A stretch of DNA of 64,000 bases from Stygiolobus sp037389425 (GTDB lineage: Archaea > Thermoproteota > Thermoprotei_A > Sulfolobales > Sulfolobaceae), in NCBI RefSeq assembly GCF_037389425.1, contig NZ_JBBHKR010000064.1:153464-217463 (forward strand). The letters run 5' to 3'. Below, piece by piece: positions 43,384 to 51,292 of the stretch. A program made the translations under genes and the position numbers. How positions within the stretch are numbered: position 1 is the stretch's first letter; every line of letters begins with the position of its first letter. Under the pieces are notes generated by a model that worked only from the letters and a program-made list of their open reading frames with translations, ran no database searches and was not told the DNA's origin.

Positions 43384-44377
43384 CAAGGAGATCTATTATT
43401 GCTTCCGCTATGTCGATGGAATATCTTATAGCCCTTCTAAGGGAGTCCATGATTATCAGTAGAGACCCTGTTTTCTTGGGATCAAGTTGAGAGGAGAGAA
43501 TAGATTGGGTTATAAGAGCATTAGAATTTAACAAGTCATACTCTTTCTTAATTACGTCGTGGGCTATATTCCCGTCTTTGTTGAAGAATGCGTTTACTGA
43601 AGTCTTATAGAAGTCTGCAGTAGTTTTACCGTGATCATATACTCTTTTGTCCTCAAGTCTCTCCAAGGTCTGAAGTTGTTGTAATATCCTTACTGAGTGA
43701 TCGGAAATCCTCTCTATAGATTTCACAACTGAGAATATATTTATTATCTGAGTCAAGTTATATCCTTCGTTCTCGAGAATATCTGAGTATTCAACCGACA
43801 AGGAAAGTTGTCTTACAGTGTAAAAGTAAAACCTATCTACGTCATCATCTCTATCAGAGATTTCTTTACTGAGTTTCTCATCCCCTTCCCACAAGGCATC
43901 CATCGAGTCCCTCAACATATTATAGGAGATGTTGAATGCTCTACTAATGGACTTAGTCAAAGACAGATCCTTTTCATTAACTAGAAATTGAATCATTAAA
44001 CTACTAGCATTCTCGTCAATAACTTCAGCCCCAAGAAGCCTTTTTCTTACTACGTCCTTTATCATCTCTCTATCGTCTGCAGTAAATCTGTTACACGATA
44101 CTGTAACTAATGAATATCCTGCCATATAATATGCAATTATCTCTCTTATAACAAAGGAGATATCAGGTTTATTACAGTTGAGACCTATAGTTTTCTCTCT
44201 TTTCTCGTCTCCCTCTCTGTTTTTTGGGGTAAGTATTAATCGTAGTTGTTTGTCCTGCCTTATCTCTATCTCATCACCAGGTTTTAAGGAATGTTCCTTC
44301 ACCCAATTTTTTGGTAGGGATATTATATATGTGGAACCGCCAGTTAATTGTATTTTTCTCACTATAGGCTTTATCAT
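43346..44377 (-). CDS. AbrB-like/PhoU domain protein
   Basis: The 343-residue protein has an N-terminal AbrB/SpoVT-like DNA-binding or dimerisation domain (VRKIQLTGGSTYIISLPKNWVKEHSLKPGDEIEI) and two helical PhoU-type repeats with acidic metal-binding stretches such as LSKEISDRDDDVDRFYFYTVRQL. Archaeal proteins of this layout are annotated as phosphate uptake regulators. No phosphate transporter lies beside it, so the signal it senses is unknown. It follows the CdvB3-like gene by 12 bp on the same strand. Confidence 0.85.
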   Translation of the reverse strand: MIKPIVRKIQLTGGSTYIISLPKNWVKEHSLKPGDEIEIRQDKQLRLILTPKNREGDEKREKTIGLNCNKPDISFVIREIIAYYMAGYSLVTVSCNRFTADDREMIKDVVRKRLLGAEVIDENASSLMIQFLVNEKDLSLTKSISRAFNISYNMLRDSMDALWEGDEKLSKEISDRDDDVDRFYFYTVRQLSLSVEYSDILENEGYNLTQIINIFSVVKSIERISDHSVRILQQLQTLERLEDKRVYDHGKTTADFYKTSVNAFFNKDGNIAHDVIKKEYDLLNSNALITQSILSSQLDPKKTGSLLIIMDSLRRAIRYSIDIAEAIIDLLAKQSEPFEELTD

Positions 44378-44389
44378 AGTCTATTTTCA

Positions 44390-44956
44390 CTATATACTTG
44401 CCTCGGGGACTTTATATTTTTTATTTATCTCTTGTTTAGCGATACTTTCAGACTCAGAGAGTATTTTGTTCGCTTCTTCCGTTATATTCTGTATAAAGGG
44501 GGTTTCAGTGGTTTCAATCGGTATTAATGAATCTAAAATCTCGTCTATTATGGGAGAAAATTCAATTGAAGAACCTATTTCCTTCTTAAGTACCTTTACG
44601 GCTTCTACTACTGGAGCTAGATAACCACGAACCTCTCCAAGAATTAACACAGTCTCCAGTCTAATCTCAAGGATTTCCAAAATGATTTTCAACTGGATAA
44701 GCCTAGATATTATATTCTTGTTTATATCTGCCTCTTTTATATATTCCCTACTTAGATAGGGGAACCTACCTACATTAGATAGGGAGAGCCTTTCCAAATT
44801 TTTAACTCTACTATCGATTCTACTTACCCAGAAATCGATCTTATTAATTGCGATTTTAACGTCTGCAAGTAACTCTGATAGCGTCTTTTTCCTTCTCACA
44901 AATACCACATTTGAGCCCAAACATTTAAGAGGATTTAGTCTCCTTAAGAAGCTCAT
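44390..44956 (-). CDS. cdvB3: ESCRT-III family protein, CdvB3-like
   Basis: This 188-residue protein is helical with the basic N-terminus (MSFLRRLNPLKCLG) and alternating heptads of archaeal ESCRT-III/Snf7 (CdvB) homologues. It lacks an obvious C-terminal MIM2 proline motif or broken wing, in line with the short paralogues. In S. acidocaldarius the fourth ESCRT-III gene, Saci_1601 (CdvB3), lies four genes past pyrE (Saci_1597); the gene count here agrees. It may act in membrane remodelling such as division or vesicle budding. Its start overlaps the HTH gene by 32 bp. The family call is by pattern and synteny. Confidence 0.75.
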   Translation of the reverse strand: MSFLRRLNPLKCLGSNVVFVRRKKTLSELLADVKIAINKIDFWVSRIDSRVKNLERLSLSNVGRFPYLSREYIKEADINKNIISRLIQLKIILEILEIRLETVLILGEVRGYLAPVVEAVKVLKKEIGSSIEFSPIIDEILDSLIPIETTETPFIQNITEEANKILSESESIAKQEINKKYKVPEASI

Positions 44957-45230
44957 TCAAAACGTTTACATACATGCGGTAGAAAGAAGTAAGCTTATAT
45001 AATGCCCCATAACCGTCTCCTTCTCTATATACTATTTGATTATCTATCAAGACCTCGAGATGATGGGTTACGGTTTTATAATCTATAGAGAGTTGCTTAG
45101 CTATCTGGTTGGCATTCATTGGAGAGCTCTCAAGTAATTTCACAATTTTAAGCCTAGTATTTCCCCCTCTGGAGGACAAAAAGAGAAATTTGAAAAGCTT
45201 TTTGACTTGCCTGATCTCTTTATCACTCAC
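44925..45230 (-). CDS. ArsR-like winged-helix regulator
   Basis: This 101-residue protein has a classic winged helix of the ArsR/HTH_20 type: TRLKIVKLLESSPMNANQIAKQLSIDYKTVTHHLEVLIDNQIVYREGDGYGALYKL. No metal-binding cysteines are present. The C-terminal helix extends to residue 101, as in dimerising members. The start is GTG at 45230. Its last 32 bp overlap the CdvB3-like gene, so the regulator and the ESCRT-III paralogue are translationally coupled and probably function together. Confidence 0.85.
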   Translation of the reverse strand: MSDKEIRQVKKLFKFLFLSSRGGNTRLKIVKLLESSPMNANQIAKQLSIDYKTVTHHLEVLIDNQIVYREGDGYGALYKLTSFYRMYVNVLNELLKETKSS

Positions 45231-45256
45231 TATGGATTAGAAAAGGGTTTATAGTA

Positions 45257-46615
45257 TTAATAAATCTCTCCGTAAATTCCGCGTTGAGAGATCTCGGTTA
45301 TCACTTCTGAAATAGTAGGATGAGAGAACTGTACTTTATAGAGATCACTTAACTTCAGGGATAACTCCATAGCTAAAGCCAATGTGTTTATAACTTCCGT
45401 TGCCCCCTCACCTACCATATTAGCACCTAGAATCTTTCCTTCAGAGTCCACGTAAACTTTCAGGAATCCCTCAGGTTCATTAAGTGTCCACGCTCTCGGT
45501 ATCTCCCTCATAAGGACTTTTATCTCCCGAGCATCTATTCCAGACTTCTTCAACTCTTCAGCAGTTTGCCCAACTACTCCTATTTCGAGATCTGCGAAAA
45601 TTGAAGACGGAATATATTTGGGCATTTCTGTATTTTTACCACCTATATTATCTCCAGCAATAATTCCTTGTCTCCATGCCTTTGTTGCGGAGAGGGGTAC
45701 TCCAGCTACATCACCTACAGCGTAAACTTTTGGATTACTAGTCCTCGCCTTATTGTCTACCTTAATGTAGCCTCTTTGGTCACTGTCTACTTTTAAAGCC
45801 TTTAGATCAATGCCGTTAGTTACTGGTTTCCTCCCTATAGTAATAACAGCTAAATCTCCCTTGACTTCTTCTGTAGATGAAGGCGTTTGTGCAGTAAATA
45901 CAACTTTATCATCACTCTTTACTATCTTTGACTTGGTGTTAAGATAGATCTTAACACCTTTTTCTTCCAATCTTTTCTTTACTTCATTTGCAACTTCAAT
46001 ATCTATTCCTGGAACGGGCAATAGTCTTGGCATTAACTCTATAATAGTAACGTTCTTATTCATAGCCCTGAACAAGGTAGCTAACTCCACGCCAGCAACT
46101 CCTCCACCTACTATAATTATATTATTAGGTAAGGATGGTAAGTTCATTGCAGTCCATGGATCTACTACATTCCTCCCGTTTAGTGGGAAGTCTGCTAAAG
46201 AAAGAGGCTCTGAACCCGTCGCGATTACCATCATATCTGTGGTTATCACTTTTCCGTTAACCTCTACTTCCCCTTCCCTTTTTACACTGGCTTGCCCTTT
46301 TATGACGTCGATGTTATACTTCTTGAGGACTGAAGTGAAAGAATTCTTGACGTTCTTTATTATTTCGTTTTTGAATACTCCAAGTCTATCGTAATCTATC
46401 TCTACCTTTCCCGAAATCCAGTTTGATTTTGTAGTTTTGCTAACCAGCTTTACGGCATCTATTAGGGTCTTTGACGGAATACAAGCTCTGTTTAAACACT
46501 CTCCCCCGAGTTCATCTTTTTCAATTATAGCGACTTTTTTACCTAATTCCGAACTTCTTATCGCCGCAGTTAAACCTCCTATCCCTCCGCCGATTACCAC
46601 TACATCATAATTCAT
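45257..46615 (-). CDS. lpd: Dihydrolipoamide dehydrogenase family flavoprotein
   Basis: The 452-residue product has the FAD motif VVVIGGGIGGLTAAIRSSELGK, the redox-active disulfide CLNRACIPSK (usual form CLNxGCIPSK), the NAD motif IIVGGGVAGVELATLF, and the C-terminal HPTISEVITEISQR with the catalytic His-Glu. It reduces lipoyl groups in 2-oxo acid or glycine complexes, or acts as a related disulfide reductase. No E2 gene is adjacent, and its partner cannot be read from the window. Start ATG at 46615 overlaps the upstream gene by 11 bp. Confidence 0.92.
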   Translation of the reverse strand: MNYDVVVIGGGIGGLTAAIRSSELGKKVAIIEKDELGGECLNRACIPSKTLIDAVKLVSKTTKSNWISGKVEIDYDRLGVFKNEIIKNVKNSFTSVLKKYNIDVIKGQASVKREGEVEVNGKVITTDMMVIATGSEPLSLADFPLNGRNVVDPWTAMNLPSLPNNIIIVGGGVAGVELATLFRAMNKNVTIIELMPRLLPVPGIDIEVANEVKKRLEEKGVKIYLNTKSKIVKSDDKVVFTAQTPSSTEEVKGDLAVITIGRKPVTNGIDLKALKVDSDQRGYIKVDNKARTSNPKVYAVGDVAGVPLSATKAWRQGIIAGDNIGGKNTEMPKYIPSSIFADLEIGVVGQTAEELKKSGIDAREIKVLMREIPRAWTLNEPEGFLKVYVDSEGKILGANMVGEGATEVINTLALAMELSLKLSDLYKVQFSHPTISEVITEISQRGIYGEIY

Positions 46616-47003
46616 TATTTTTCTTAATTCTCCTAGTAAGATAGGTTTTAAGCTTTTGCAAAACGCTTTGTAAGTCCTTATCCAACATCTTTATTTTATC
46701 ATCGGGACAAAGAGCAAGGTACTCCAGCTCCGTAAAGACTTTAAACTCTTCTTGAATGTCGTCTAAAGATCTAGTAAGGTCTAAATATCTCTCAACAAAA
46801 TATCTTCCGTTTTCACAATTCTTCATGATGAAGCTTAGTAAACCTAAATCCATCACTCTCTTTCTACCGTTCTTATTGTTCACAACAACTACTCTGACTC
46901 CTATAGGAATATCGTCGTATAGGTCGTTTATTGAGATTTCATCTGTGGAAAGAAAAATGATGGATTCCTCAGCCCTTAGAAATTTTTCAACTACCTTATT
47001 CAT
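46605..47003 (-). CDS. Uncharacterised protein upstream of lpd
   Basis: I do not recognise this 132-residue product. It has an alternating strand-helix front half (ESIIFLSTDEISINDLYDDIPIGVRVVVVNNKNG) and a helical second half ending in a basic tail (RRIKKNNEL). There is no signal peptide, membrane segment or motif I can name. It is divergent from taw3 (35-bp gap between starts) and overlaps lpd by 11 bp, so cotranscription with lpd is likely. Confidence 0.65.
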   Translation of the reverse strand: MNKVVEKFLRAEESIIFLSTDEISINDLYDDIPIGVRVVVVNNKNGRKRVMDLGLLSFIMKNCENGRYFVERYLDLTRSLDDIQEEFKVFTELEYLALCPDDKIKMLDKDLQSVLQKLKTYLTRRIKKNNEL

Positions 47004-47038
47004 TAATACTTTTTAGGTCATTAAGAGTAAAAAGTGTC

Positions 47039-47680
47039 GTGGAAAACTGGGAAGATTATAAAAAGAAAGCATGGGAGAGAATTCTGAGAGACAAGGAGAT
47101 TGGGTACCTAGATCCAGACATATTCGAAGTATTAGAGGTGTTCTTTAAAAGGAAAAAGGCATATACACAGAGTAGCTGTAGCGGTAGGGTTTCCATTATA
47201 GACTCGTATTTACCGTGGGAGAGAAAAGATTCCACTGTAGTTTATAAGAATCATATTACCTTTAGTTTGGAAGATTTAAAAGACACAATATCTAAGGGTT
47301 ATGTTAGAAGGCTCTGGTTGATCGTGCAAGGTCCAATCCTACATGTGTATACTAAAGATAAGGAAGAAGCGTGGGAGTTATTGAAGATAGCTAGAGGTGC
47401 AGGGTTCAAGCACAGTGGTATTCTAACCTCAAATAATAAAGGAGTTCTGGTCGAGTTAAGAACCGGAGTAAAGATGGTTCATTACCTCTCACCTTCTTTA
47501 GACCAGAAAGAGCTGGAAGAGTTAGTATCCATTTCATTAGAGGTATTACGTAAGGGTAAGGAAAAACTTAGGAAATTAAAGGAAAGTGTTGAGTCATCTA
47601 TATCTAATGAGTCTATGGAGCTGAGGGAGAACTCTAAAAGGGAGACCGAACTCCATTACGGCATCGACCAGTCTCCTTAA
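47039..47680 (+). CDS. taw3: tRNA wybutosine methyltransferase Taw3
   Basis: Taw3/TYW3 methylates the wyosine precursor in tRNA-Phe. The 213-residue product has the family signature YTQSSCSGRVSIID with the SSCSGR motif, WLIVQGPILHV, and GAGFKHSGI. The start is GTG at 47039, about 25 bp after a TATA-like CTTTTTAGG, so leaderless. The last 87 bp run antisense over the end of queE; the C-terminal tail of about 29 residues (Ser/Glu-rich) is probably unconstrained and may be an addition. Confidence 0.9.
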   Translation: MENWEDYKKKAWERILRDKEIGYLDPDIFEVLEVFFKRKKAYTQSSCSGRVSIIDSYLPWERKDSTVVYKNHITFSLEDLKDTISKGYVRRLWLIVQGPILHVYTKDKEEAWELLKIARGAGFKHSGILTSNNKGVLVELRTGVKMVHYLSPSLDQKELEELVSISLEVLRKGKEKLRKLKESVESSISNESMELRENSKRETELHYGIDQSP

Positions 47681-48244
47681 GGATTCCTCATAATTATTCA
47701 CCCTACCGTCGGGTTGTAGGATGACTTTTTCGGGGTTTATGTTATTCCTCCTGACGAATTCAGCTACTTCCTTGAGGTCTTTTTCTGGGTTGACTATCAC
47801 GAATTTGTAATAGGTCGGCCATTTATCGTCAATAAAATTATAGTTAAACTTGTAACCTGCGTTACTGAGTTTAGGTGACACAGAGAAGATGTCCACGAGT
47901 TCCACAAGTTTTTTCGGTGGTCTAATAGTTCCGCTGGTTTCAATCAAGACTTTCTGCTTTAGCTGTAGTTTAATCGCTGTAACAAGAGGTATAATGTTCT
48001 GGAGAAGCGGTTCTCCCCCCGTTATTGTAGTTAACGGTAAATTTCTGTTTAGCTGAGACAAAATGTCATCCAGTGTCATTTCCTTTCCTTCATATTTAAA
48101 CCAAGAGTACTTCGTATCACACCATATACATCTTAAGTGACAACCAGCAAGCCTGATAAAGTTTGAGGGGGTACCAATTACTTCTCCTTCTCCCTGAATG
48201 GACTGAAAAATCTCACTTATCCAGTACTTTATTTCCGATCTCAT
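47594..48244 (-). CDS. queE: 7-carboxy-7-deazaguanine synthase
   Basis: QueE is the radical SAM enzyme that contracts 6-carboxytetrahydropterin to CDG for archaeosine biosynthesis. The 216-residue product has EIFQSIQGEGEVIGTPSNFIRLAGC and the cluster cysteines C35, C39, C42 (CHLRCIWC), followed by TGGEPLLQ. Size and motifs are normal. It overlaps nog1 by 32 bp at the start and the convergent taw3 by 87 bp at the end, an unusually long overlap. Confidence 0.94.
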   Translation of the reverse strand: MRSEIKYWISEIFQSIQGEGEVIGTPSNFIRLAGCHLRCIWCDTKYSWFKYEGKEMTLDDILSQLNRNLPLTTITGGEPLLQNIIPLVTAIKLQLKQKVLIETSGTIRPPKKLVELVDIFSVSPKLSNAGYKFNYNFIDDKWPTYYKFVIVNPEKDLKEVAEFVRRNNINPEKVILQPDGRVNNYEESLRRLVDAVMEFGLPFRVLPQLHRLIRYR

Positions 48245-49202
48245 GTTTCATCAAGGATATTACGTAATTTAAAAGTTCATTTATGCCGTCCCCTTTTTCA
48301 GCACTAATCTCGAATTCAGGATTGACTTTAGTTTTTATCTCTTCGTATAATTTTTCGTCTTTATCATCGATCTTATTTAGTACGGGTATTACCTTCTTTC
48401 CTAACTCTCTTACCTCTTCGTACAAGTCTAACTGTTCTTTCGCGCTGTATAATGAGGTTTTAGATACATCGAAAATGAAAAGAATTATACCATCCAGATT
48501 TTTGATCGCATTAATTGCTTGTAACTCGATCTTGTTTCTTTTAGCCATAGGTCTGTCTAATATCCCTGGTGTATCTATAACTTGGGCTTTAAAAAACCCT
48601 AAGTCTATGTGTCCTACGTGTATTTCCTTAGTAGTAAAAGGATATGATGCGACTTCCGGTTTAGCACTTGATATTTTCCCTACTAACGTGCTCTTACCCA
48701 CGTTAGGGGCTCCAGCTATGACAATTGTAGGTAATGAAGGATCTATTGCTTTGAATCTCCTCAATGATTTTGCCACTTGTATAGTCCAGCTAACACATTC
48801 ACTTCTCTTCCTTAGAATCGAGTTTATCCTTCCTACACACTGTCTCATAAGCTTATTTGCTTCTTCATCTTGGCTCTTCCTTATTAATCCCATATACTGT
48901 CTCGTTATCTTTCTAGACAGAATTACTGCTCTGTTAATTGCGCTTAAACACATCTTAAGTTTATCGACGTCTCCAGCTACTATTCTCACCATTTCTTGAT
49001 AGAAAGGGTGGAGCTCATCCACTTTTGGGAACGTGCTCACAAATTCGCTGTATCTCGATAAAGAATCCTCTAACGATTTCACTCTCCTTAATTCTCTGTC
49101 TTTAGGAGTGTTCCCACCAATAGAAGGTATCTTGTTTAGGTAAGACTTTATAAAGTCCTCAACTTCTGGAGGTATTTTTACTTTCTCGAAGGGGTTCAAC
49201 AT
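48213..49202 (-). CDS. nog1: Nog1-family GTPase (ribosome assembly)
   Basis: This 329-residue OBG/NOG1-type GTPase has a helical N-terminal domain (1-155), then G1 GAPNVGKST, G2 TT in SYPFTTKEIHVG, G3 DTPGILDRPM and G4 NKID, with G5-like ISAEKGDG. The layout NOG1-N domain plus GTPase is that of archaeal Nog1, a factor for large-subunit ribosome assembly. It overlaps queE and the tRNA-binding gene upstream (7 bp), so these three run as one unit. Confidence 0.9.
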   Translation of the reverse strand: MLNPFEKVKIPPEVEDFIKSYLNKIPSIGGNTPKDRELRRVKSLEDSLSRYSEFVSTFPKVDELHPFYQEMVRIVAGDVDKLKMCLSAINRAVILSRKITRQYMGLIRKSQDEEANKLMRQCVGRINSILRKRSECVSWTIQVAKSLRRFKAIDPSLPTIVIAGAPNVGKSTLVGKISSAKPEVASYPFTTKEIHVGHIDLGFFKAQVIDTPGILDRPMAKRNKIELQAINAIKNLDGIILFIFDVSKTSLYSAKEQLDLYEEVRELGKKVIPVLNKIDDKDEKLYEEIKTKVNPEFEISAEKGDGINELLNYVISLMKHEIGNKVLDK

Positions 49203-49537
49203 ACTTTTGTTCCTGCGGGTACTTCCCCATCTACTGTTATAATTCTCGGTTTTATTCCTTTCTCCTCATCTTCTTTACATCCGGCAGCGAGGATCATTCC
49301 CTGACTTTCAAAGCCCCTTATTTTTCTTGGTTTCAAATTAGCAATTAAGATTACTCTCTTCCCCACTAATTCTTCTGGTCTGTAAAATTCTGCAATTCCG
49401 CTTATTATCTGTCTAGTTTCCGTTCCCAAATCTACCATGAGTTTCAGGAGCTTTGTCCCCTCTATATGCTCAGCGCTTTTTACAATCCCTACTCTTAAAT
49501 CTAACTTTGCGAAATCGTCGATAGTTATCTCGCTCAT
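49196..49537 (-). CDS. tRNA-binding domain protein (MetRS C-terminal/beta-like)
   Basis: This 113-residue protein is a free-standing EMAP-II/Arc1-type OB-fold: FAKLDLRVGIVKSAEHIEGTKLLKLMVDLG, IISGIAEFYRPEELVGKRVI and IRGFESQGMILAA are all hallmarks. Many archaea carry it as a separate gene instead of a domain on methionyl-tRNA synthetase; it is thought to bind tRNA in trans. It leads the string with nog1 and queE. A TATA-like TATTTTATTTTAAG lies about 26 bp upstream of the ATG. Confidence 0.9.
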   Translation of the reverse strand: MSEITIDDFAKLDLRVGIVKSAEHIEGTKLLKLMVDLGTETRQIISGIAEFYRPEELVGKRVILIANLKPRKIRGFESQGMILAAGCKEDEEKGIKPRIITVDGEVPAGTKVC

Positions 49538-49577
49538 GTCCAGTATTTAGCTGTAGGCTTAAAATAAAATACTGTCT

Positions 49578-49595
49578 TTTACTTGGTTAAGTAAA
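49578..49595. promoter_or_regulatory. Dyad in the divergent purC promoter region
   Basis: TTTACTTGGTTAAGTAAA has perfect 7-bp arms around four bases. It lies 53 bp upstream of the purC ATG, ahead of a TATA-like TTTTTTATA at 49618-49626 and on the far side of the divergent gene's TATA. It could bind a regulator of the purine operon or of both units. The role is inferred. Confidence 0.35.
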
Positions 49596-49648
49596 TATTC
49601 TTCCTTCATTTACAATAGTTTTTTATACCGCGTGTGTAAATCACGATT

Positions 49649-50353
49649 ATGGATTTTACAAAGGTCGCAGAAGGTAAAACGAAAATAGTATATGATTACG
49701 ATAAAGATCATTACCTTCTTTACTTCAAGGACTCCATAACGGCCGGAGACGGAGCTAGAAAGGATGAAATGCCGGGAAAAGGGGTATTAAACGCTCAGAC
49801 ATCAGCTTTCCTCTTCAGACTTCTAGAGTCTAAGGGGATAGAGACCCACTATGTAGGAATGTATGATGAAAGGACTATGATAGTGAAAAAGTTAAGCATG
49901 GTTCCAGTAGAGGTCGTCTTGAGGAATATAGCCACCGGAAGTATTGTGAAAAGGCTTCCTATAAAAGAGGGCGAAAAGTTCAACCCTCCGATAGTGGAGT
50001 TCTTCCTAAAAGACGATGAAAGGCACGATCCTTTGCTTAACTACTCTCACATGGAATACTTTAAGCTGTTTACGAGAAAGGAGGCTGAACAAGTAGAGGA
50101 AGTAATGAAGCAAGTAAATAACGTGCTGTATAAGTTATTTCTCGAAAAGGGGCTACTACTTTATGACTTTAAACTAGAATTCGGGAGGCTTGGTCACAAG
50201 CTCATTATAGGAGACGAAATTACGTTAGACTCTATGAGAATCAGGGAAAAAGATACTCTAAGAATTCTCGATAAGGATCTATATAGGAAAGGAGCCGATC
50301 TGGAGACCGTAAAGAGGAGTTACGAGGAGTTCTTCAAGAGAATAACGTCGTGA
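49649..50353 (+). CDS. purC: SAICAR synthetase
   Basis: PurC joins CAIR and aspartate. The 234-residue product has VAEGKTKIVYDYDKDH, the ATP-site loop SITAGDGARKDEMPGKG, VPVEVVLRNIATGSIVKRL and KLEFGRLGHKLIIGDEIT. The ATG sits about 25 bp after a TATA-like box, so the purine operon mRNA is probably leaderless. It heads purC-S-Q-L-F-F2-D-M. Confidence 0.97.
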   Translation: MDFTKVAEGKTKIVYDYDKDHYLLYFKDSITAGDGARKDEMPGKGVLNAQTSAFLFRLLESKGIETHYVGMYDERTMIVKKLSMVPVEVVLRNIATGSIVKRLPIKEGEKFNPPIVEFFLKDDERHDPLLNYSHMEYFKLFTRKEAEQVEEVMKQVNNVLYKLFLEKGLLLYDFKLEFGRLGHKLIIGDEITLDSMRIREKDTLRILDKDLYRKGADLETVKRSYEEFFKRITS

Positions 50354-50367
50354 AGAGGTGGAAATGA

Positions 50368-50637
50368 GTGATCTACAAGGTTGAGCTAATAATACTTAAT
50401 AAGGATGGGATAAGAGATCCAGAAGGAGAAACGATACAGAAATATGTCGTAGAAAAGATCAGTAAAAACGTAAATAGTACTAGAGCTGGCAAATACATTC
50501 TTTTTAACGTTGAATCTTCCAGTCCAGAAGAAGCTGAAAAGACGGTAAAGAGAATCGCAGAGGAAGGTAGGTTGTACAATCCTATAGTCCACAAGATAAT
50601 TGTAAGGGTGAATAGGGACGAAGACGGCGATTATTAA
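50368..50637 (+). CDS. purS: FGAM synthase subunit PurS
   Basis: PurS is the small structural subunit that joins PurQ and PurL into FGAM synthase. The 89-residue product has YKVELIILNKDGIRDPEGETI and a ferredoxin-like alternating pattern with NPIVHKIIV near the end. The start is GTG at 50368 with GAGGTGG upstream. Its last 20 bp overlap the presumed ACG start of purQ at 50618. Confidence 0.93.
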   Translation: MIYKVELIILNKDGIRDPEGETIQKYVVEKISKNVNSTRAGKYILFNVESSSPEEAEKTVKRIAEEGRLYNPIVHKIIVRVNRDEDGDY

Positions 50638-51292
50638 GTTCCCCGGAACTACTTGTGAAGTTGATGTTTATAAAGCACTTCTTGAGGCTTCAGTTGATGC
50701 GGAAATAGTGAAATTTAAGGATTTCGATCCCGATAAATATAAGGCTGTAGTTCTACCAGGGGGGTTTAGCTTCGGTGATTATCTTAGGGCGGGTAGTATA
50801 GCGGCTAGCACGGAGACAATGAAAAAAGTCAAGCAAATGGCTGACGAGGGGAAAGTCGTCATAGGAATTTGTAACGGCTTCCAGATTTTAGTAGAAAGTG
50901 GATTGCTTGAAGGTGCCTTGTTGCCTAACCTGAATTTGAGGTTCATTAGCAAATGGGTTTATTTGAAGGTAGGAAGGAAAGACACTGTCCTGACTAAAGG
51001 TTTCGAGAAAGATATCATTAAAATGCCCATAGCCCATGCTGAGGGAAGGTACTATCACACCGATCCGGAAAGGGCTAAAAGACTTGCAGTACTCTATTAT
51101 GCAGGTCAAGACGGTACTGTGGACGAGAAGTACAATCCTAACGGTTCTCTTTTTAATATAGCCTCTGTAGCTAATGAGGAAGGAAATGTAATTGGGATGA
51201 TGCCCCATCCTGAGAGGGCTTCTTTCAAGTTGACTTCCCCTGACGGTGTTACGGACGGGTTACTATTGTTTAGGGGGTTGAGAAAATGGTGA
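50618..51292 (+). CDS. purQ: FGAM synthase glutaminase PurQ, apparent non-canonical ACG start
   Basis: PurQ supplies ammonia to PurL. The conserved N-terminus (AIIKFPGTTCEVDVYKALLEA) is encoded from about 50627, but the frame is closed by TGA at 50609-50611. The first ATG, GTG or TTG after that is the GTG at 50708, which would delete this segment. An ACG at 50618 is exactly where a start should be, with GGGTGA seven bases upstream, and gives about 224 residues, the normal PurQ length. The nucleophile VIGICNGFQIL and the His-x-Glu MMPHPERA are intact. I infer an ACG start; ATA 50612 or ATT 50630 are weaker options. Confidence 0.85.
   Translation, partial: TKTAIIKFPGTTCEVDVYKALLEASVDAEIVKFKDFDPDKYKAVVLPGGFSFGDYLRAGSIAASTETMKKVKQMADEGKVVIGICNGFQILVESGLLEGALLPNLNLRFISKWVYLKVGRKDTVLTKGFEKDIIKMPIAHAEGRYYHTDPERAKRLAVLYYAGQDGTVDEKYNPNGSLFNIASVANEEGNVIGMMPHPERASFKLTSPDGVTDGLLLFRGLRKW

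Noticed and set aside
48283..48999. Open frame of 238 codons antisense to nog1
   Set aside because: The minus strand encodes a full GTPase with all G motifs; the plus frame is a shadow.
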